Notes: generated from the sequence alone by a model not told the origin. A stretch of 64,000 bases of DNA from Cupriavidus consociatus (GCF_017814975.1 NZ_JAGIQA010000004.1:248001-312000), one strand, 5' to 3'; positions 1-9,400 are shown, counted from the first letter of the stretch. A program made the numbers and translations.

Positions 1-5
1 CATGA

Positions 6-542
6 GCGGCCGCGGGCCGTGGCACCAGGACACCGCGAACCTGCCGTGGGCCGGCAGGCACTGGGGCAACGCATGGATCACCTTCCAGCCCATCCCGAAG
101 AAGAATTCGCTGGAAATCCACCCTGGCCTATTACCTGTTTGCGCAATGGGGCGCCTACGCGCTGGTCTACAGCCTCAAATATTCCGAGGAGCATGCGTAC
201 TACATCACGTTCCTCTGGAACGTGATCTATTGCGCCACGCCGTTCCTTGCCATGGCGTCGCTGGACCGGTATGAGCGCAAGTCGACCATCCTGGCCGTGT
301 CCGTGCTCAGCGCCCTGCCGCTGGTCGTGCTGGGCCTCTCGGCCACCAGCTGGGTGCTGATCGCCGCGGGCGGCATGGGGGGCGTGATGCTCGCGGCGGC
401 CGCCTGCTACATCGTCTTTTCCATCCCCGTCGCGCTGTTCGGCCCGCGTACCACCAACCGCTCGCTCGAAGCCGTCGCCGGTGAAAACTCCGCCGCTGGG
501 GCGGGAATGCGTTCATCCCAGGACACGCGCGTGGCCGCCTGA
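6..542 (+). CDS. MFS transporter, C-terminal part (5'-truncated, possibly frame-broken)
   Basis: The frame ending at 542 encodes the last transmembrane helices of a major facilitator superfamily transporter. Helix-like segments include TLAYYLFAQWGAYALVYSL, FLWNVIYCATPFLAMASL, ILAVSVLSALPLVVLGLSA and a glycine-rich final helix, followed by a polar tail. Transporter-like sequence is convincing only from about base 107. Between 6 and 107 this frame is arginine-rich and non-helical, and another frame reads more plausibly there, so a frame break near 105-115 is likely. The gene also enters from outside the window. It is followed 41 bases later by a FAD oxidoreductase on the same strand, suggesting a transport-and-oxidation operon. 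Substrate unknown. Confidence 0.55.
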   Translation, partial: AAAGRGTRTPRTCRGPAGTGATHGSPSSPSRRRIRWKSTLAYYLFAQWGAYALVYSLKYSEEHAYYITFLWNVIYCATPFLAMASLDRYERKSTILAVSVLSALPLVVLGLSATSWVLIAAGGMGGVMLAAAACYIVFSIPVALFGPRTTNRSLEAVAGENSAAGAGMRSSQDTRVAA

Positions 543-582
543 CCGGCAGCGGTGTTCGACCAAGCCATTGGAGAACAGCAAA

Positions 583-1697
583 GTGACCAAGAACCTCAAG
601 ACTTACCGAACGTTAGGCGGATGGACAGAATGGCCGGCGGGCCTGCAGCCACAGCTCGATGGCCACACGAATGCCGACGTGGTCATCATCGGCGCCGGCT
701 TTGCCGGGCTGTGCGCGGCGCTGGAGCTGGCCCGGCACAAGGTGAAGGTGGTCGTCCTCGAGCCCGACTTTGCCGGCTCCGGCGCGAGCAGCCGCAATGC
801 AGGTTATCTCGCGGGAGCGCAGGGGCTCAAGTATGACCGCTTCCTCCAGCGCATCGACCGGGATCTGCTGGTCAACGCGATGTCCATCCTGGTTTGCTCC
901 GAACACGAGCAGGGACTTGCGCAGTTCCTGTATTGGTGCGCGATCTGCTTTGGCGACTGGAACGCCTTCAAGGAAAATTCCGGGCATTGGCCGATCGAAG
1001 GCGGAACCGGCCGGCTGATCAACGCCATCAGCGCCGAGTCGAGAGCCGAGCTGCGCCTTTCAACGCCGGTGGCCGCTGTCGACGACAACGGACGGGAAGT
1101 CATGGTGACCACTCGCGACGGGCAACGAATCCGGGCCCGCCACGTCGTCGTGGCGTTGCCGCTCATCATGCTGCACGAACTCTCCGTCACGCCGCCGCTG
1201 CCGCAACCCGTGCGTGCCATGATCGAGCAGAAGAACCCGATCATGCCCAGCAAGATCTGGGTACGCGTCAAGGGCGAGATCGAGCCCTTCGTGATTTATG
1301 CGCCCGTCGGCAAGCATCCCATCAATACCGCGCATGCCGAACGGCGCGGCAATGGCGATACGCTGGTGGTGTGCTTCTGCTGCGATACGTCGGCGCTTGA
1401 CGGCAATGATCGCGAGGCCGTACAGCGCGCACTGCGTGACTTTGTTCCGGACATCGAAGTATTGGACACGGTCTGCCAGGATTGGGCCAACGACGCCTTT
1501 GCCAGGGGCGGGTGGATGCATCACCGACCCGGCAACCTGACCCAGGCTGCACCCCTGATGCGAACACCCCATGGCCGCATCCATTTCGCAGGCGCTGACA
1601 AGCCGGGATCGGTGTCGGCGGCATCGACGGTGCCATCGAGACCGGCGCGAGGGCCGCCGTCGACGTCGCTCGCGCATTGGCCATGGCAAGTCGTTGA
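583..1697 (+). pseudogene. FAD-dependent amine/amino-acid oxidoreductase, frameshifted and possibly chimeric
   Basis: The likely start is GTG 583 with GGAG about 10 bases upstream. Residues 24-65 form an FAD-binding Rossmann segment (VVIIGAGFAGLCAALELA) followed by SGASSRNAGYL, typical of DadA/GlpO-type oxidases. From about residue 110 the sequence instead resembles flavin monoamine oxidases: GHWPIEGGTGRLINAI, then the C-terminal FAD motif RIHFAGAD. Near base 1606 the frame is lost. The literal ORF runs to 1722 with a non-family tail. Reading one base over restores a monoamine-oxidase-like end (IGVGGIDGAIETGARAAVDV) stopping at 1697. The gene therefore looks broken by a single-base indel, and a short N-terminal region before the MAO-like part suggests an internal deletion or fusion. 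The product would be a cytosolic amine oxidase. Confidence 0.65.
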
Positions 1698-1718
1698 TTG
1701 CGACTGGTTGACGCCTTG

Positions 1719-2420
1719 CTAGCCCCGCCTGGAGCGAGTCCCGGCATCCCGGGCCTCTCCGGGAAGCGGGGCGATCAACACCGCCAGCGCGTCAATGAGT
1801 GCCCGCATCCGCCTGGGCGTGAATCGCTTGGGCTCGATCGGGTACATCATCATCCACCCATCGCCCATGGCGACGAGCTGGTCGGTGAGGATATCGGCCG
1901 GAATATCGTTGCGGACCGCCCCTCGCTCCTGAGCGTCCTTGACCAGGGAAGCGAGGATGCGGCGATAACGCGCATAACGCCTGGCGATGACTTCAGCGAA
2001 GGCCGGCTCGTGCCGCCCTTGGGCAAGCAACTCCGACGTCGCCGGCCAGAATCTTCTGCTGCGATCCGTCAGCCTCAACCAGCTTTCGAAAGGTGCCAGG
2101 ATGTCGCCGCTTTCCCGTGCGGACTCCAGCATTGCCTCGAAGCGGTCAAAGGCACTTTCCATCAGCGCAACGACCAGCTCTTCCTTGTTCGCAAAGTAAT
2201 AGGTCACCGCACCAGTCGTGTACCCCGCGTGCCTGGCTACCTTGCGCAGCGATGCATTGGCATATCCCTCCTCCGCAATCACGGACGATGCCGCCCTCAG
2301 CAGCGCCTTGCGCTTCCCTTCGCGATCGCCGATCGGGCGACCCCGGGTTGAGACCTGCTCGATATCGCCATCACTGCCCATTCTCATCTGCCTGTTGAGG
2401 GTTTCGTTACTGGATGCCAT
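1719..2420 (-). CDS. TetR/AcrR-family transcriptional regulator
   Basis: About 233 residues from ATG 2420; a second possible start is ATG 2387. An N-terminal TetR helix-turn-helix is clear: RKALLRAASSVIAEEGYANA, then LRKVARHAGYTTGAVTYYFAN with the diagnostic YYF..K end of the recognition helix. The C-terminal part is an all-helical ligand-binding domain of BetI-like type, with a conserved tryptophan (GDGWMMMYP). It converges on the FAD oxidoreductase (21 bases apart) and diverges from the porin, so it probably represses the adjacent oxidoreductase, transporter or porin genes. The intergenic palindrome at 2682-2695 is a candidate operator. Effector unknown. Confidence 0.85.
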   Translation of the reverse strand: MASSNETLNRQMRMGSDGDIEQVSTRGRPIGDREGKRKALLRAASSVIAEEGYANASLRKVARHAGYTTGAVTYYFANKEELVVALMESAFDRFEAMLESARESGDILAPFESWLRLTDRSRRFWPATSELLAQGRHEPAFAEVIARRYARYRRILASLVKDAQERGAVRNDIPADILTDQLVAMGDGWMMMYPIEPKRFTPRRMRALIDALAVLIAPLPGEARDAGTRSRRG

Positions 2421-2837
2421 CCGGCCAGGCGCCAATCCATTCAACGGCGCCGGGTGCGGCAAACCCGATTTTACAGAATCCGCGTTATGTCTTGCGGCCA
2501 CTCCGCCAGGCGTATCCAGACAGCTCCGTGCAGCCCTGTTTTCCACGACCGCACAGCCTGTTCCCGTTCGAACCGACCTGGCAAGACCTGCGGCTTCGGC
2601 CTACCCTGAGCACGCAGGGAATACCTGGCTTTCCATTTACCATTGCGACCGTTATCTTAATTCCTCGATTCACCAACATATGACCGTGTACGGTCCAGGA
2701 AGCTTGTGCGGCAGAGGTTTCTTCATGCGGCCGCCATGCAACTGAAAAACAGGAGATGGCTGATGGATGCATCCAGGCGCAGGGCCGTGGAGGAGACTGG
2801 CGCTGTCGTTAAACAGTGCCCTGAAGGGAGGCAGCGA
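2421..2837. other. Intergenic region between divergent tetR-type gene and porin
   Basis: This 417-base stretch has no credible gene; the open frames in it are extensions of the TetR and porin frames. It holds a 14-base perfect palindrome at 2682-2695 and a good ribosome-binding site, AGGGAGG, just before the porin ATG at 2838. The segment around 2640-2690 is AT-richer than its surroundings, as expected for a promoter. Confidence 0.6.
2682..2695. promoter_or_regulatory. Palindrome, candidate TetR-type operator
   Basis: GACCGT-GT-ACGGTC is a perfect inverted repeat with 6-base arms and a 2-base centre, in the gap between the tetR-type gene and the porin. TetR repressors commonly bind such palindromes next to their own gene. 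The link is inferred from position only. Confidence 0.4.
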
Positions 2838-3716
2838 ATGCCATGCGGAAAGGCACCCGACTGGCGCAGCCGGTCGTTGATCGCGCTGGGGGTGCTGGCT
2901 ACCTTTGCGGGTGCGGCGTGCGCGCAATCCTCGATGACGTTGTACGGTACGGTGGACACCAACCTTGAATTCGACACGAACTTCAAGAACCGGAGCGGAG
3001 GCGCTGATAACAGGTTCGCCCTCAATGGCGAGGGCCTGTCGGGATCACGCTGGGGCCTGCGCGGCGTGGAAGACCTGAGCGGCGGCCTGAGCGGCGTCTT
3101 TGTTCGGAACCGGTGGAAGCAGCGGCACCGTGAACGGCAGCAGCCTTGGTGGCAAGGGCGAGGTGCCCGGCCAGTTTCGACGCGACACCGGCTACGGTGC
3201 GCGGGTGTCCTATACCGCCGGCCCGTTTGGCACCGCCCTGACCTATGGCAGGTGAATCCGAGCATCATCAGCAACGGCACCTTCCTCGGTACCGGCACCT
3301 TCAAGAAGGCCGCCGCTGCGGTCAGCTACGCGGTCGGCCCGGCCATCTTCATGGGCGGCTACCGCTGGGCCAGGTCGAGTGCGCCGGGGCAGACACTGGT
3401 GCGCGACAACTTGTACTGGGCTGGTGTGTACTACGATGTAACGCCTGCGCTGAGCCTGACCCTGGACTACTACTACCAGGTGTTCCGCGCTTCGACCTTG
3501 CCCGCGCTGAAGCCGCCCGGCAATCCGAGGCAGTTGATGTTTATCGCCGACTACCGCCTCTCCAGGCGTACCGACCTGTACCTGACCACGGCCTACTCAA
3601 AGAATGCCGGCCTGTGCCTGGACACCGCGTCCATTGCCTTTACCAACGGCTATCAGCTCGGCGCGGGCAAGAACAGCATGTACGGCGCCGCACTGGGTAT
3701 CCGTCACCACTTCTGA
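2838..3716 (+). pseudogene. Gram-negative porin (porin_4 / OmpC-like family), frameshifted
   Basis: ATG 2838 follows AGGGAGG. The product starts with a signal peptide (SLIALGVLATFAGAACA, cleavage before QSS) and the hallmark SSMTLYGTVD of Burkholderiaceae trimeric porins. It ends with the family's C-terminal strand, terminating in phenylalanine (GIRHHF). Between about 3105 and 3250 the long ORF reads as arginine/tryptophan-rich nonsense. One base over, porin sequence is recovered (GQFRRDTGYGARVSYTAGPF), returning to the first frame near 3251. Two compensating indels are therefore present. At about 290 residues it is also shorter than the usual 340-390. As written it would not make a normal outer-membrane channel. 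Confidence 0.75.
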
Positions 3717-3789
3717 GCGTAACGCCGCACCGCGCCGTGACAAACGGCGCAGGCCACGAGGGTGTGTCCTGCGCGGCGCGCCGCCAGTT

Positions 3790-4716
3790 TTATCCGGCCC
3801 GGTAGACGCCGTCTTCGTTTTCCTCAACCCGCCCGTCAGCCAGCAGTTCGGCCAGATGCTGTGAAATCGTTCGCGTCTCGGCGTTTTCCACCCATAGGCC
3901 TTCATAGCCCGGCGGATACAACAATCTCTGATCGACCAGTTGCGCGAGGGTCTTTGGCGATTCGCGCAGCCATGCCAGCAGGCGCTGTTCGCGCTCGTCA
4001 AGCTTGGCGGCATAGGCAGCGAGATCACGCTGGAAGTGCTCGCGATCGGTGTAGACGCCCCGGTGATGGGACGTGACCCACACCTTTGCCGGAATCTCCG
4101 GGAGCCGCGCCAGGCTGCGACGGAAGTCCGCCAGGCTGGAACACGCGTCACCGTAGTAAGGCCCGAACCCGGTAAGGTCGATGTCCCCCGTGAACGCCAC
4201 GCACTCCGGCTCGACAAAAAGAACGGAGTGGCCAGCGGTGTGCCCGGGCATGTGGAATGCGCGAATGCGGCTCTGCCCAAGATCCCAGGAGGCGCCGTCC
4301 ACGTAGCCCTGTGCGTCAGGCCGCGGCGCATAGAAGAAATTGCGCTGGAGCTTCAGCAGCGTCTCCGACGCGTACTCTGCATTGCCGAAAGCGGCGATCA
4401 TCCCATCCCAGCTTTGTGCCGCTGGCAAATCCGCTTCGTGGACATATACCGAGGCAGCCGGGAGGCGGTGCAAGCCGGCCATGTGGTCTTCATGCACATG
4501 CCCCATCACCACTAGCTCGGTCGCGTCGAACTCGGCTCCGATGTGGTTCGCGACAATCGGCGTGTCGAAGGCCGCACGGGTATCCGTGCCCCGCACCAAT
4601 ATCTGGTTTCCGTCGGGATATTTGCCGCTCTTCTCGCCAAAGAAGACCGAAACGCGCCCGAAGTCAGCCCGTTGGATGGGTCCGTGCGTGTCGGCACTGC
4701 TGAGAGCGGTCTTCAT
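3790..4716 (-). CDS. MBL-fold metallohydrolase
   Basis: 308 residues, intact. The metallo-beta-lactamase zinc motif HVHEDHMAGL lies near residues 73-82, with the second histidine region MPGHTAGHS and a conserved aspartate in FTGDID. The last ~80 residues after the MBL core (from about DEREQRLLAWL) are helical and resemble the winged-helix-like tail of RNase-Z/LACTB2-type hydrolases. Substrate is not predictable; such proteins hydrolyse thioesters, lactones or nucleic acids. There is no signal peptide, so it is probably cytosolic. It converges with the broken porin (73 bases between stops). Confidence 0.8.
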   Translation of the reverse strand: MKTALSSADTHGPIQRADFGRVSVFFGEKSGKYPDGNQILVRGTDTRAAFDTPIVANHIGAEFDATELVVMGHVHEDHMAGLHRLPAASVYVHEADLPAAQSWDGMIAAFGNAEYASETLLKLQRNFFYAPRPDAQGYVDGASWDLGQSRIRAFHMPGHTAGHSVLFVEPECVAFTGDIDLTGFGPYYGDACSSLADFRRSLARLPEIPAKVWVTSHHRGVYTDREHFQRDLAAYAAKLDEREQRLLAWLRESPKTLAQLVDQRLLYPPGYEGLWVENAETRTISQHLAELLADGRVEENEDGVYRAG

Positions 4717-4930
4717 GCTGGTCTTCTCCTGTGGCGGTCTATTGAAATCCCTTCATCTACGGTGTCCCGCAAGCGGGCAGATACAGCTTTGTCGCTTCAG
4801 TTTCAAACATTTAATCATAACATTCGTCATGATAATAAAGAAGTCTCTGGCATCGCATGCGCCGGCTCCTTTCAATCTGTGGCGAAGCCATTCCGCCTGG
4901 CCTCGGCGTGTATCCCGAGCATCGAAGCGG

Positions 4931-5230
4931 TCACCGCGACATCATCATTTGCCCCATGAAACCCTCGATCTGCGGCAGCGTCACGTAGCCAGTTCGCTGC
5001 GCGTCGATCTGGTCAAAATGTTTTGCGACCATCGGCATGCCTGCGGCCGCCTGCTCACGCGTCAGCTTGCCGTCGTGCGTGGTATTTGCGTTGGCAAAGC
5101 GGCCCTGCAATTGCTGCATCGCATGCTCCACTCGCGGGTTGGCGGCGGCGGCTGCGGGCATGTCGACGCCTTGCGCGAATGCGCCAGCGGAAGCCAGGCA
5201 CATGGCGGCTACTGCAATCATCTTCTTCAT
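4931..5230 (-). CDS. Small secreted EF-hand-type protein
   Basis: 99 residues from ATG 5230. A signal peptide (MIAVAAMCLASAGAFAQ) is followed by a helical region and an EF-hand-like loop, THDGKLTREQA, then a weaker second one, DAQRTGYVTLPQ. The pattern of a helix-loop-helix pair with acidic/polar ligands and a conserved glycine matches small periplasmic EF-hand proteins of beta-proteobacteria. Calcium binding is inferred. The first loop has few acidic ligands (D, E), so affinity may be low. Start chosen at the signal peptide rather than at the upstream in-frame ATG. Confidence 0.7.
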   Translation of the reverse strand: MKKMIAVAAMCLASAGAFAQGVDMPAAAAANPRVEHAMQQLQGRFANANTTHDGKLTREQAAAGMPMVAKHFDQIDAQRTGYVTLPQIEGFMGQMMMSR

Positions 5231-5326
5231 GGTGTTACTCCGTTTGGCCGGCGTCTGCCGGCGTTGTGAACTCTGTTTCTCTTGTTCGCGGTTACGCATA
5301 CCGCACCTTCGCAGTGACCCGTGGAA

Positions 5327-5611
5327 TTACCGCACCACGTAGACCGGGCGGGATGCGACGTAGACGGTACGCGGCAGCGGCGTGGCCTTCACAACCACCG
5401 TCGGAAGCGGTGCTGAGGCAACGACCACCCTGGGTGCAGGCTTGACCACCACCTTGGGAGGCTGCGCAACCACCACCGCCGGCGGACGGACATACACGCT
5501 GGCCGGCGCGACCACCACGGTCGAGGCAAAGGCCTGGCTGCTTGCAAGCAGGATCAGCGTACCGGCGGCAGCGCCAAGGAAGCGGGGAATTCGGGGGAAG
5601 CGGGAAGTCAT
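5327..5611 (-). CDS. Small exported valine/proline-rich protein
   Basis: 94 residues from ATG 5611. The first ~30 residues are a signal peptide (FLGAAAGTLILLASSQAFAS). The mature part is an imperfect repeat of V-V-V-x-P and PPxVVV units (VYVRPPAVVVAQPP, KVVVKPAPRVVVA) ending in YVASRPVYVVR. This low-complexity composition suggests an extended periplasmic or surface polypeptide; function unknown. It lies upstream of the EF-hand gene on the same strand (96 bases apart), so the two may be cotranscribed. Confidence 0.6.
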   Translation of the reverse strand: MTSRFPRIPRFLGAAAGTLILLASSQAFASTVVVAPASVYVRPPAVVVAQPPKVVVKPAPRVVVASAPLPTVVVKATPLPRTVYVASRPVYVVR

Positions 5612-5865
5612 CACAAGTCCTACAGTTTCGGTTTCAGCCGGGCAGTGCAGCGCGGCAACGGACCGAACTATAGGTCGGGGGCCGGCGAATTTCGACGCGG
5701 AAAACATGTCGCGGTATTACACGACGGCGGCCCCGCAAGGCATGACATGCGGCGACATATTTCCACCATGGCGCCAACCGCGATCGACCACTACATTGGC
5801 CTCACCGACGCAGCAAGCCGGCTCCCCGCAAAGCAACGCGTCACCTCTCACCACACAGGACGATC

Positions 5866-6780
5866 ATGCACAGCCTCCACAAGATCACCCTTCTCGCCAC
5901 AGTCTTCGTCGTGGCGGTCTCACTGGTCGAAGCCTTCTTCCTGGCGCGCAAAGCCCGGACGCAAGGCAAGGCCTACCCCTGGCACGAAATGGGACTGTCG
6001 CTGGCCGACATGGTCGGACGCAAGCTGATGGCACTGCTGCCGCTGTCGCTGGCCACGCCCATCTTCGCGTTCGCCTGGCAACACCGCATCTTCACCATCG
6101 AGATCAACAGCGCGCTCGCGGTGTTGCTGCTCTTCCTCGGACAAGAGTTCTGCTACTACTGGTACCACCGCGCCTCGCACCGCATCCGCTTCTTCTGGGC
6201 AACGCACGCGGTGCACCACTCGCCCAACGAACTGACGCTGGGTACCGCCTATCGCTTGGGCTGGACCGGCAAGATCCTTGGCGCGTCGATGTTCTTTGCC
6301 CCGCTGGTCTGGCTTGGTGTGCGTCCGGAAGTCGTGCTGTCCACGCTGAGCCTCAATCTGCTGTACCAGTTCTGGCTGCATACCACCTGGATTCCCAAGC
6401 TTGGCTGGTTCGAAAAAGTATTCAACACCCCGTCGGCGCACCGCGTGCACCATGCCTCGAATGTGGATTACCTGGATGCCAACTATGGCGGCGTGCTGAT
6501 CATCTTCGACCGCCTGTTCGGCACCTATGTGGAAGAGCGTGAAGACGAGCCATGCCGCTACGGCCTGGTCCACCCGACCACCACGCACAACCCGATCGTC
6601 AACCAGTTCGAGCACTGGATCGGCCTGGGCAAGGACATGATGAGCGCCGGCAGCCTGCTGAATGCAATCGGTTACCTGCTGATGCCTCCGGGCTGGGCAC
6701 CGGACGGCAAGGGTCAAACGACGGAAGTCCTGCGGCAGCAGCAAGCCATGGAGCGTGCGGTGGCGGTCAGCGCGAGGTAA
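5866..6780 (+). CDS. Sterol desaturase / fatty acid hydroxylase family membrane protein
   Basis: 304 residues with about four transmembrane helices (the first near residues 8-25). The histidine clusters of the FA_hydroxylase superfamily are in order: WYHRASHR, HAVHHSP and HRVHHASN, which bind a di-iron centre. The last catalytic part includes YGGVLIIFDRLFGTY, a family signature. It probably hydroxylates or desaturates a lipid at the inner membrane; substrate unknown. The coding frame is intact and is followed by an intrinsic terminator at 6806-6833, so it is likely monocistronic. Confidence 0.85.
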   Translation: MHSLHKITLLATVFVVAVSLVEAFFLARKARTQGKAYPWHEMGLSLADMVGRKLMALLPLSLATPIFAFAWQHRIFTIEINSALAVLLLFLGQEFCYYWYHRASHRIRFFWATHAVHHSPNELTLGTAYRLGWTGKILGASMFFAPLVWLGVRPEVVLSTLSLNLLYQFWLHTTWIPKLGWFEKVFNTPSAHRVHHASNVDYLDANYGGVLIIFDRLFGTYVEEREDEPCRYGLVHPTTTHNPIVNQFEHWIGLGKDMMSAGSLLNAIGYLLMPPGWAPDGKGQTTEVLRQQQAMERAVAVSAR

Positions 6781-6805
6781 CAGGCAGGGGCGGACGAAGA
6801 GGAAG

Positions 6806-6833
6806 CGGGCAGCGCAGGCTGCCCGTTTTTTTT
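6806..6833 (+). terminator. Intrinsic terminator after the hydroxylase gene
   Basis: CGGGCAGC, loop GCAG, GCTGCCCG, followed by eight T: an 8-bp perfect GC-rich stem located 26 bases after the stop codon at 6780. Confidence 0.9.
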
Positions 6834-6905
6834 ATTACACTGAGCCTTCGATCCGTATTTCGTACCCGAATTTCGATACGTTATCCCGCTTCCGGAGAGA
6901 CTCCC

Positions 6906-7728
6906 ATGAAGGCCTGGATTGCAAAGGCAGTTGGCGCGCTTGGCTGTGCCATGGCATTTGTTGCGAGTCCGGCGAGCGGCGCCGAACCGGCCACGCTGGT
7001 CATTTCGGCCGGTACGCAACAACGCAGCTGGACGGTCGATGCGCTGCTGAAGGACCGTCGGCTGACCGACGTGACGGTCGACGACGACAACCTGAAACGC
7101 CGCCTGACATTCAAGGCGCTCCCCATGGCCTCCCTGTTGCGCGGCATGCCTGCGGAAGCCGGCGCGACTGCCACGACGGCAGCCAGCGATGGCTACGTCT
7201 CTCACCTGCCGCTGCGGATGCTGCTGGCCGATAGCGCCAACGAGCCGCGGGCCTGGCTGGCGGTACAAGCTCAAGGGCCAGGGCATCGGCCCGTTTCGGC
7301 TGATCTGGACGCTGCCATCGGGGCGCGCCGCATCCGTGGTCAATGAAAGCCATTGGACCTACAACATCGTGCGCATCGATATCACCGCATCGCCCGGGGA
7401 GCGCTTTGCCGCCATCCGGCCTGCCTCCGACCAGCCGGTCGATGGCCCGGTCATGCGCGGCTTTGCGACCTTCCAGCGCGTCTGCTTTTCATGCCACTCG
7501 CTGAACAAGGTGGGCGATGCCCACCTCGGTCCGGACCTCAATGTGCCCTACAGCGCGGTGGAGTACATGGGCGACGACAAGCTGGCCAGGCTGATCCGCG
7601 ACCCGCAGTCACTGCGCTGGTGGCCCGGCGCGCGCATGCCGGCCATCGACGAAAGGACGCTATCGGATGCTGACCTGAAGGATCTGCTGGCGTACCTGCA
7701 TCACATGGCCGGGCGCAAGGGTTCCTGA
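6906..7728 (+). pseudogene. Exported c-type cytochrome, frameshifted
   Basis: ATG 6906 follows GGAGAG. A signal peptide (ending near SPASGAEP) leads into a domain with LVISAGTQQRSW and LTFKALPMASLL, similar to the oxidoreductase-associated domain preceding heme in some periplasmic cytochromes. Around 7262 the frame changes: the first frame ends at 7346, while the other continues with KLKGQGIGPFRLIWTLPSG to a class I heme c motif, CFSCHSLN, with a distal methionine in GARMPAI, stopping at 7728. A 1- or 2-base deletion would explain this. Restored, it would be a ~270-residue periplasmic monoheme electron carrier; as written it cannot be made whole. Confidence 0.7.
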
Positions 7729-7741
7729 AGCCAGGCTCGCG

Positions 7742-8236
7742 TCAGGTCTTTTCCGGCATGGCCGACGAGTGGTGGCTTGTGATCAGCCATTGCGAGCCGG
7801 TCCAGCGATAAGTGTAGGTATAGCGCGCCTTCACGACGGCCCCGGTCCGCGCGAACGTGAAGGTATAGGTCCCCGCATCCACCGCATAATTGCAGCCCAG
7901 CTCGATGCTGCGAAAGTCGATTTTCCCGGAAGGACGGCTTTGCAGGAATTCCTTGAAATAGTCGAGCTTCTCGGCGGGGGTCATGCGCGGTTTGTTGGAT
8001 ACCGTCGGAAGCAGGATCGAGCGTTCCGCATAATTGGCCACCACCTTGTTGGGGTCGCCGGTCTGCAGGGACTGGTTCCATCGGTCAAACAACGCGGCGA
8101 TTTCCTGCTCTGAGGCTTGCTTGCAGGCTTCGGTGCGTGACGCCTGGGACGAGGCCTGTGGACTGGCTGGCGATCCCTGGTTCATGGCGCATCCGGCAAG
8201 TACGGAGGCCAGGGCAGCAATGCAGGACAGCTTCAT
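7742..8236 (-). CDS. Lipoprotein with SnoaL/DUF4440-like (nuclear transport factor 2 fold) domain
   Basis: 164 residues from ATG 8236. A lipobox is visible (ASVLAGC), giving a mature N-terminal cysteine. From about residue 38 (ACKQASEQEIAALFDRWNQS) to the C-terminus the pattern of a SnoaL-like or CaMKII-association domain is present: a helix, then ANYAERSILLPTVSN and the strands YTFTFARTG and YTYTYRW. Such domains are small cone-shaped ligand pockets. Function unknown; located in a membrane leaflet of the periplasm. It converges with the cytochrome pseudogene (13 bases between). Confidence 0.75.
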   Translation of the reverse strand: MKLSCIAALASVLAGCAMNQGSPASPQASSQASRTEACKQASEQEIAALFDRWNQSLQTGDPNKVVANYAERSILLPTVSNKPRMTPAEKLDYFKEFLQSRPSGKIDFRSIELGCNYAVDAGTYTFTFARTGAVVKARYTYTYRWTGSQWLITSHHSSAMPEKT

Positions 8237-8381
8237 GGCTAGCTCCTTGGATTTATGGTTAGAGCCAGAATGCACGCAATGCAGTATGGACCATCGGGCA
8301 GGCGTTAGCCATGTCCGCATCGTGCCGGCATAGCACGGACAAAACACCATTTAAGCGCCTTCTTAATATCGGCGGCCGGCG

Positions 8382-9248
8382 CTAAGCCTGCGCTATCCCT
8401 GCCCGAAGGTCGGTCATGATCTGTTCGGCAAGGAAATCGCAAGGCGGCCGCTTGGACTTCGCGCTTCGGGCGAGGATGAGCTCGAGCGGCGGCAGGTCGG
8501 GCAAACCATGGGCCTGGCCGAGCACGGTCAGTTGCGGCGGGATCGCGCATCGGGCCAGCGCCGCGACGGCCAGCCCGGCCTCGACCATGCTGAGCAAACC
8601 CAGCAGGCTCGGGCTCTCGTACGACGTTCGATGCGCGATCCGTGCGCGGTCCAGGCTGCGGATCGCGTTCTCGCGCGCCACGCTCCCTGGCATGAACACG
8701 GCGATAGGCAACGGCCTGTCCTCCCAGACTTGCGGCCCGTTCGCCATGGCGGCCCAAGCCATGGGCTCGTTCCGGATAAAGTCGCCGGACAGTCCCTTTA
8801 CGCGCGTGCCGCAGACCAGGTCGACCGTGCCATCCTTCACCAGTGGCGCCAGCGCGCTGCTGGGCAGGCCGACTACCTGGATCTGCACTTTCGGATAGGT
8901 CGTCGAGAACTTCTTCAACACCGAGGGCAGCAGCGACGACGCGTAGTCGTCGGGCACCCCGATCGCTACCTTCCCCGTCACCTCCGGCCGTACCACGGCG
9001 GCCCAGGCTTCGTCGTGCAGGGCCAGCATCCGCCGGGCGAAGCCCAGCAGCACTTCACCCTCGTGCGTCAGCACGATGCTGCGTGGCCGCCGCACGAACA
9101 AGGGCCGGCCCAGCGCTTCCTCGAGCGCCTTGATCTGCATGCTGACGGCGGACTGCGAGCGGTTCACCGCCTCGGCGGCCCGCGTCATGTTGCCGGTCTC
9201 GGCGACGGCGACCACCGTGGCCAGGACATCGTGATCGAGCATCTTCAT
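8382..9248 (-). CDS. LysR-family transcriptional regulator
   Basis: 288 residues. The N-terminal winged helix is typical: TRAAEAVNRSQSAVSMQIKA with LEEALGRPLFVR. The effector domain begins near residue 90 (GKVAIGVPDDYASSLLPSVL). It is divergent from the DUF3422 gene, with 152 bases between start codons, the classic arrangement for a LysR activator and its target. The spacer is AT-rich near 9260-9300. Confidence 0.85.
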   Translation of the reverse strand: MKMLDHDVLATVVAVAETGNMTRAAEAVNRSQSAVSMQIKALEEALGRPLFVRRPRSIVLTHEGEVLLGFARRMLALHDEAWAAVVRPEVTGKVAIGVPDDYASSLLPSVLKKFSTTYPKVQIQVVGLPSSALAPLVKDGTVDLVCGTRVKGLSGDFIRNEPMAWAAMANGPQVWEDRPLPIAVFMPGSVARENAIRSLDRARIAHRTSYESPSLLGLLSMVEAGLAVAALARCAIPPQLTVLGQAHGLPDLPPLELILARSAKSKRPPCDFLAEQIMTDLRAGIAQA

Positions 9249-9400
9249 GGGCTATCAGAAAAACTGAATACAACAATCAATATTATGCGTTTTTCTTCTT
9301 GAAAACGGCGTGCGATATTCGACAACAACAACAAAAAAGACGTGGACCGCAAACTCGCGCCACGTCTTGACCGCGGGATTTCGGTATCCGCCCTCAGAGC

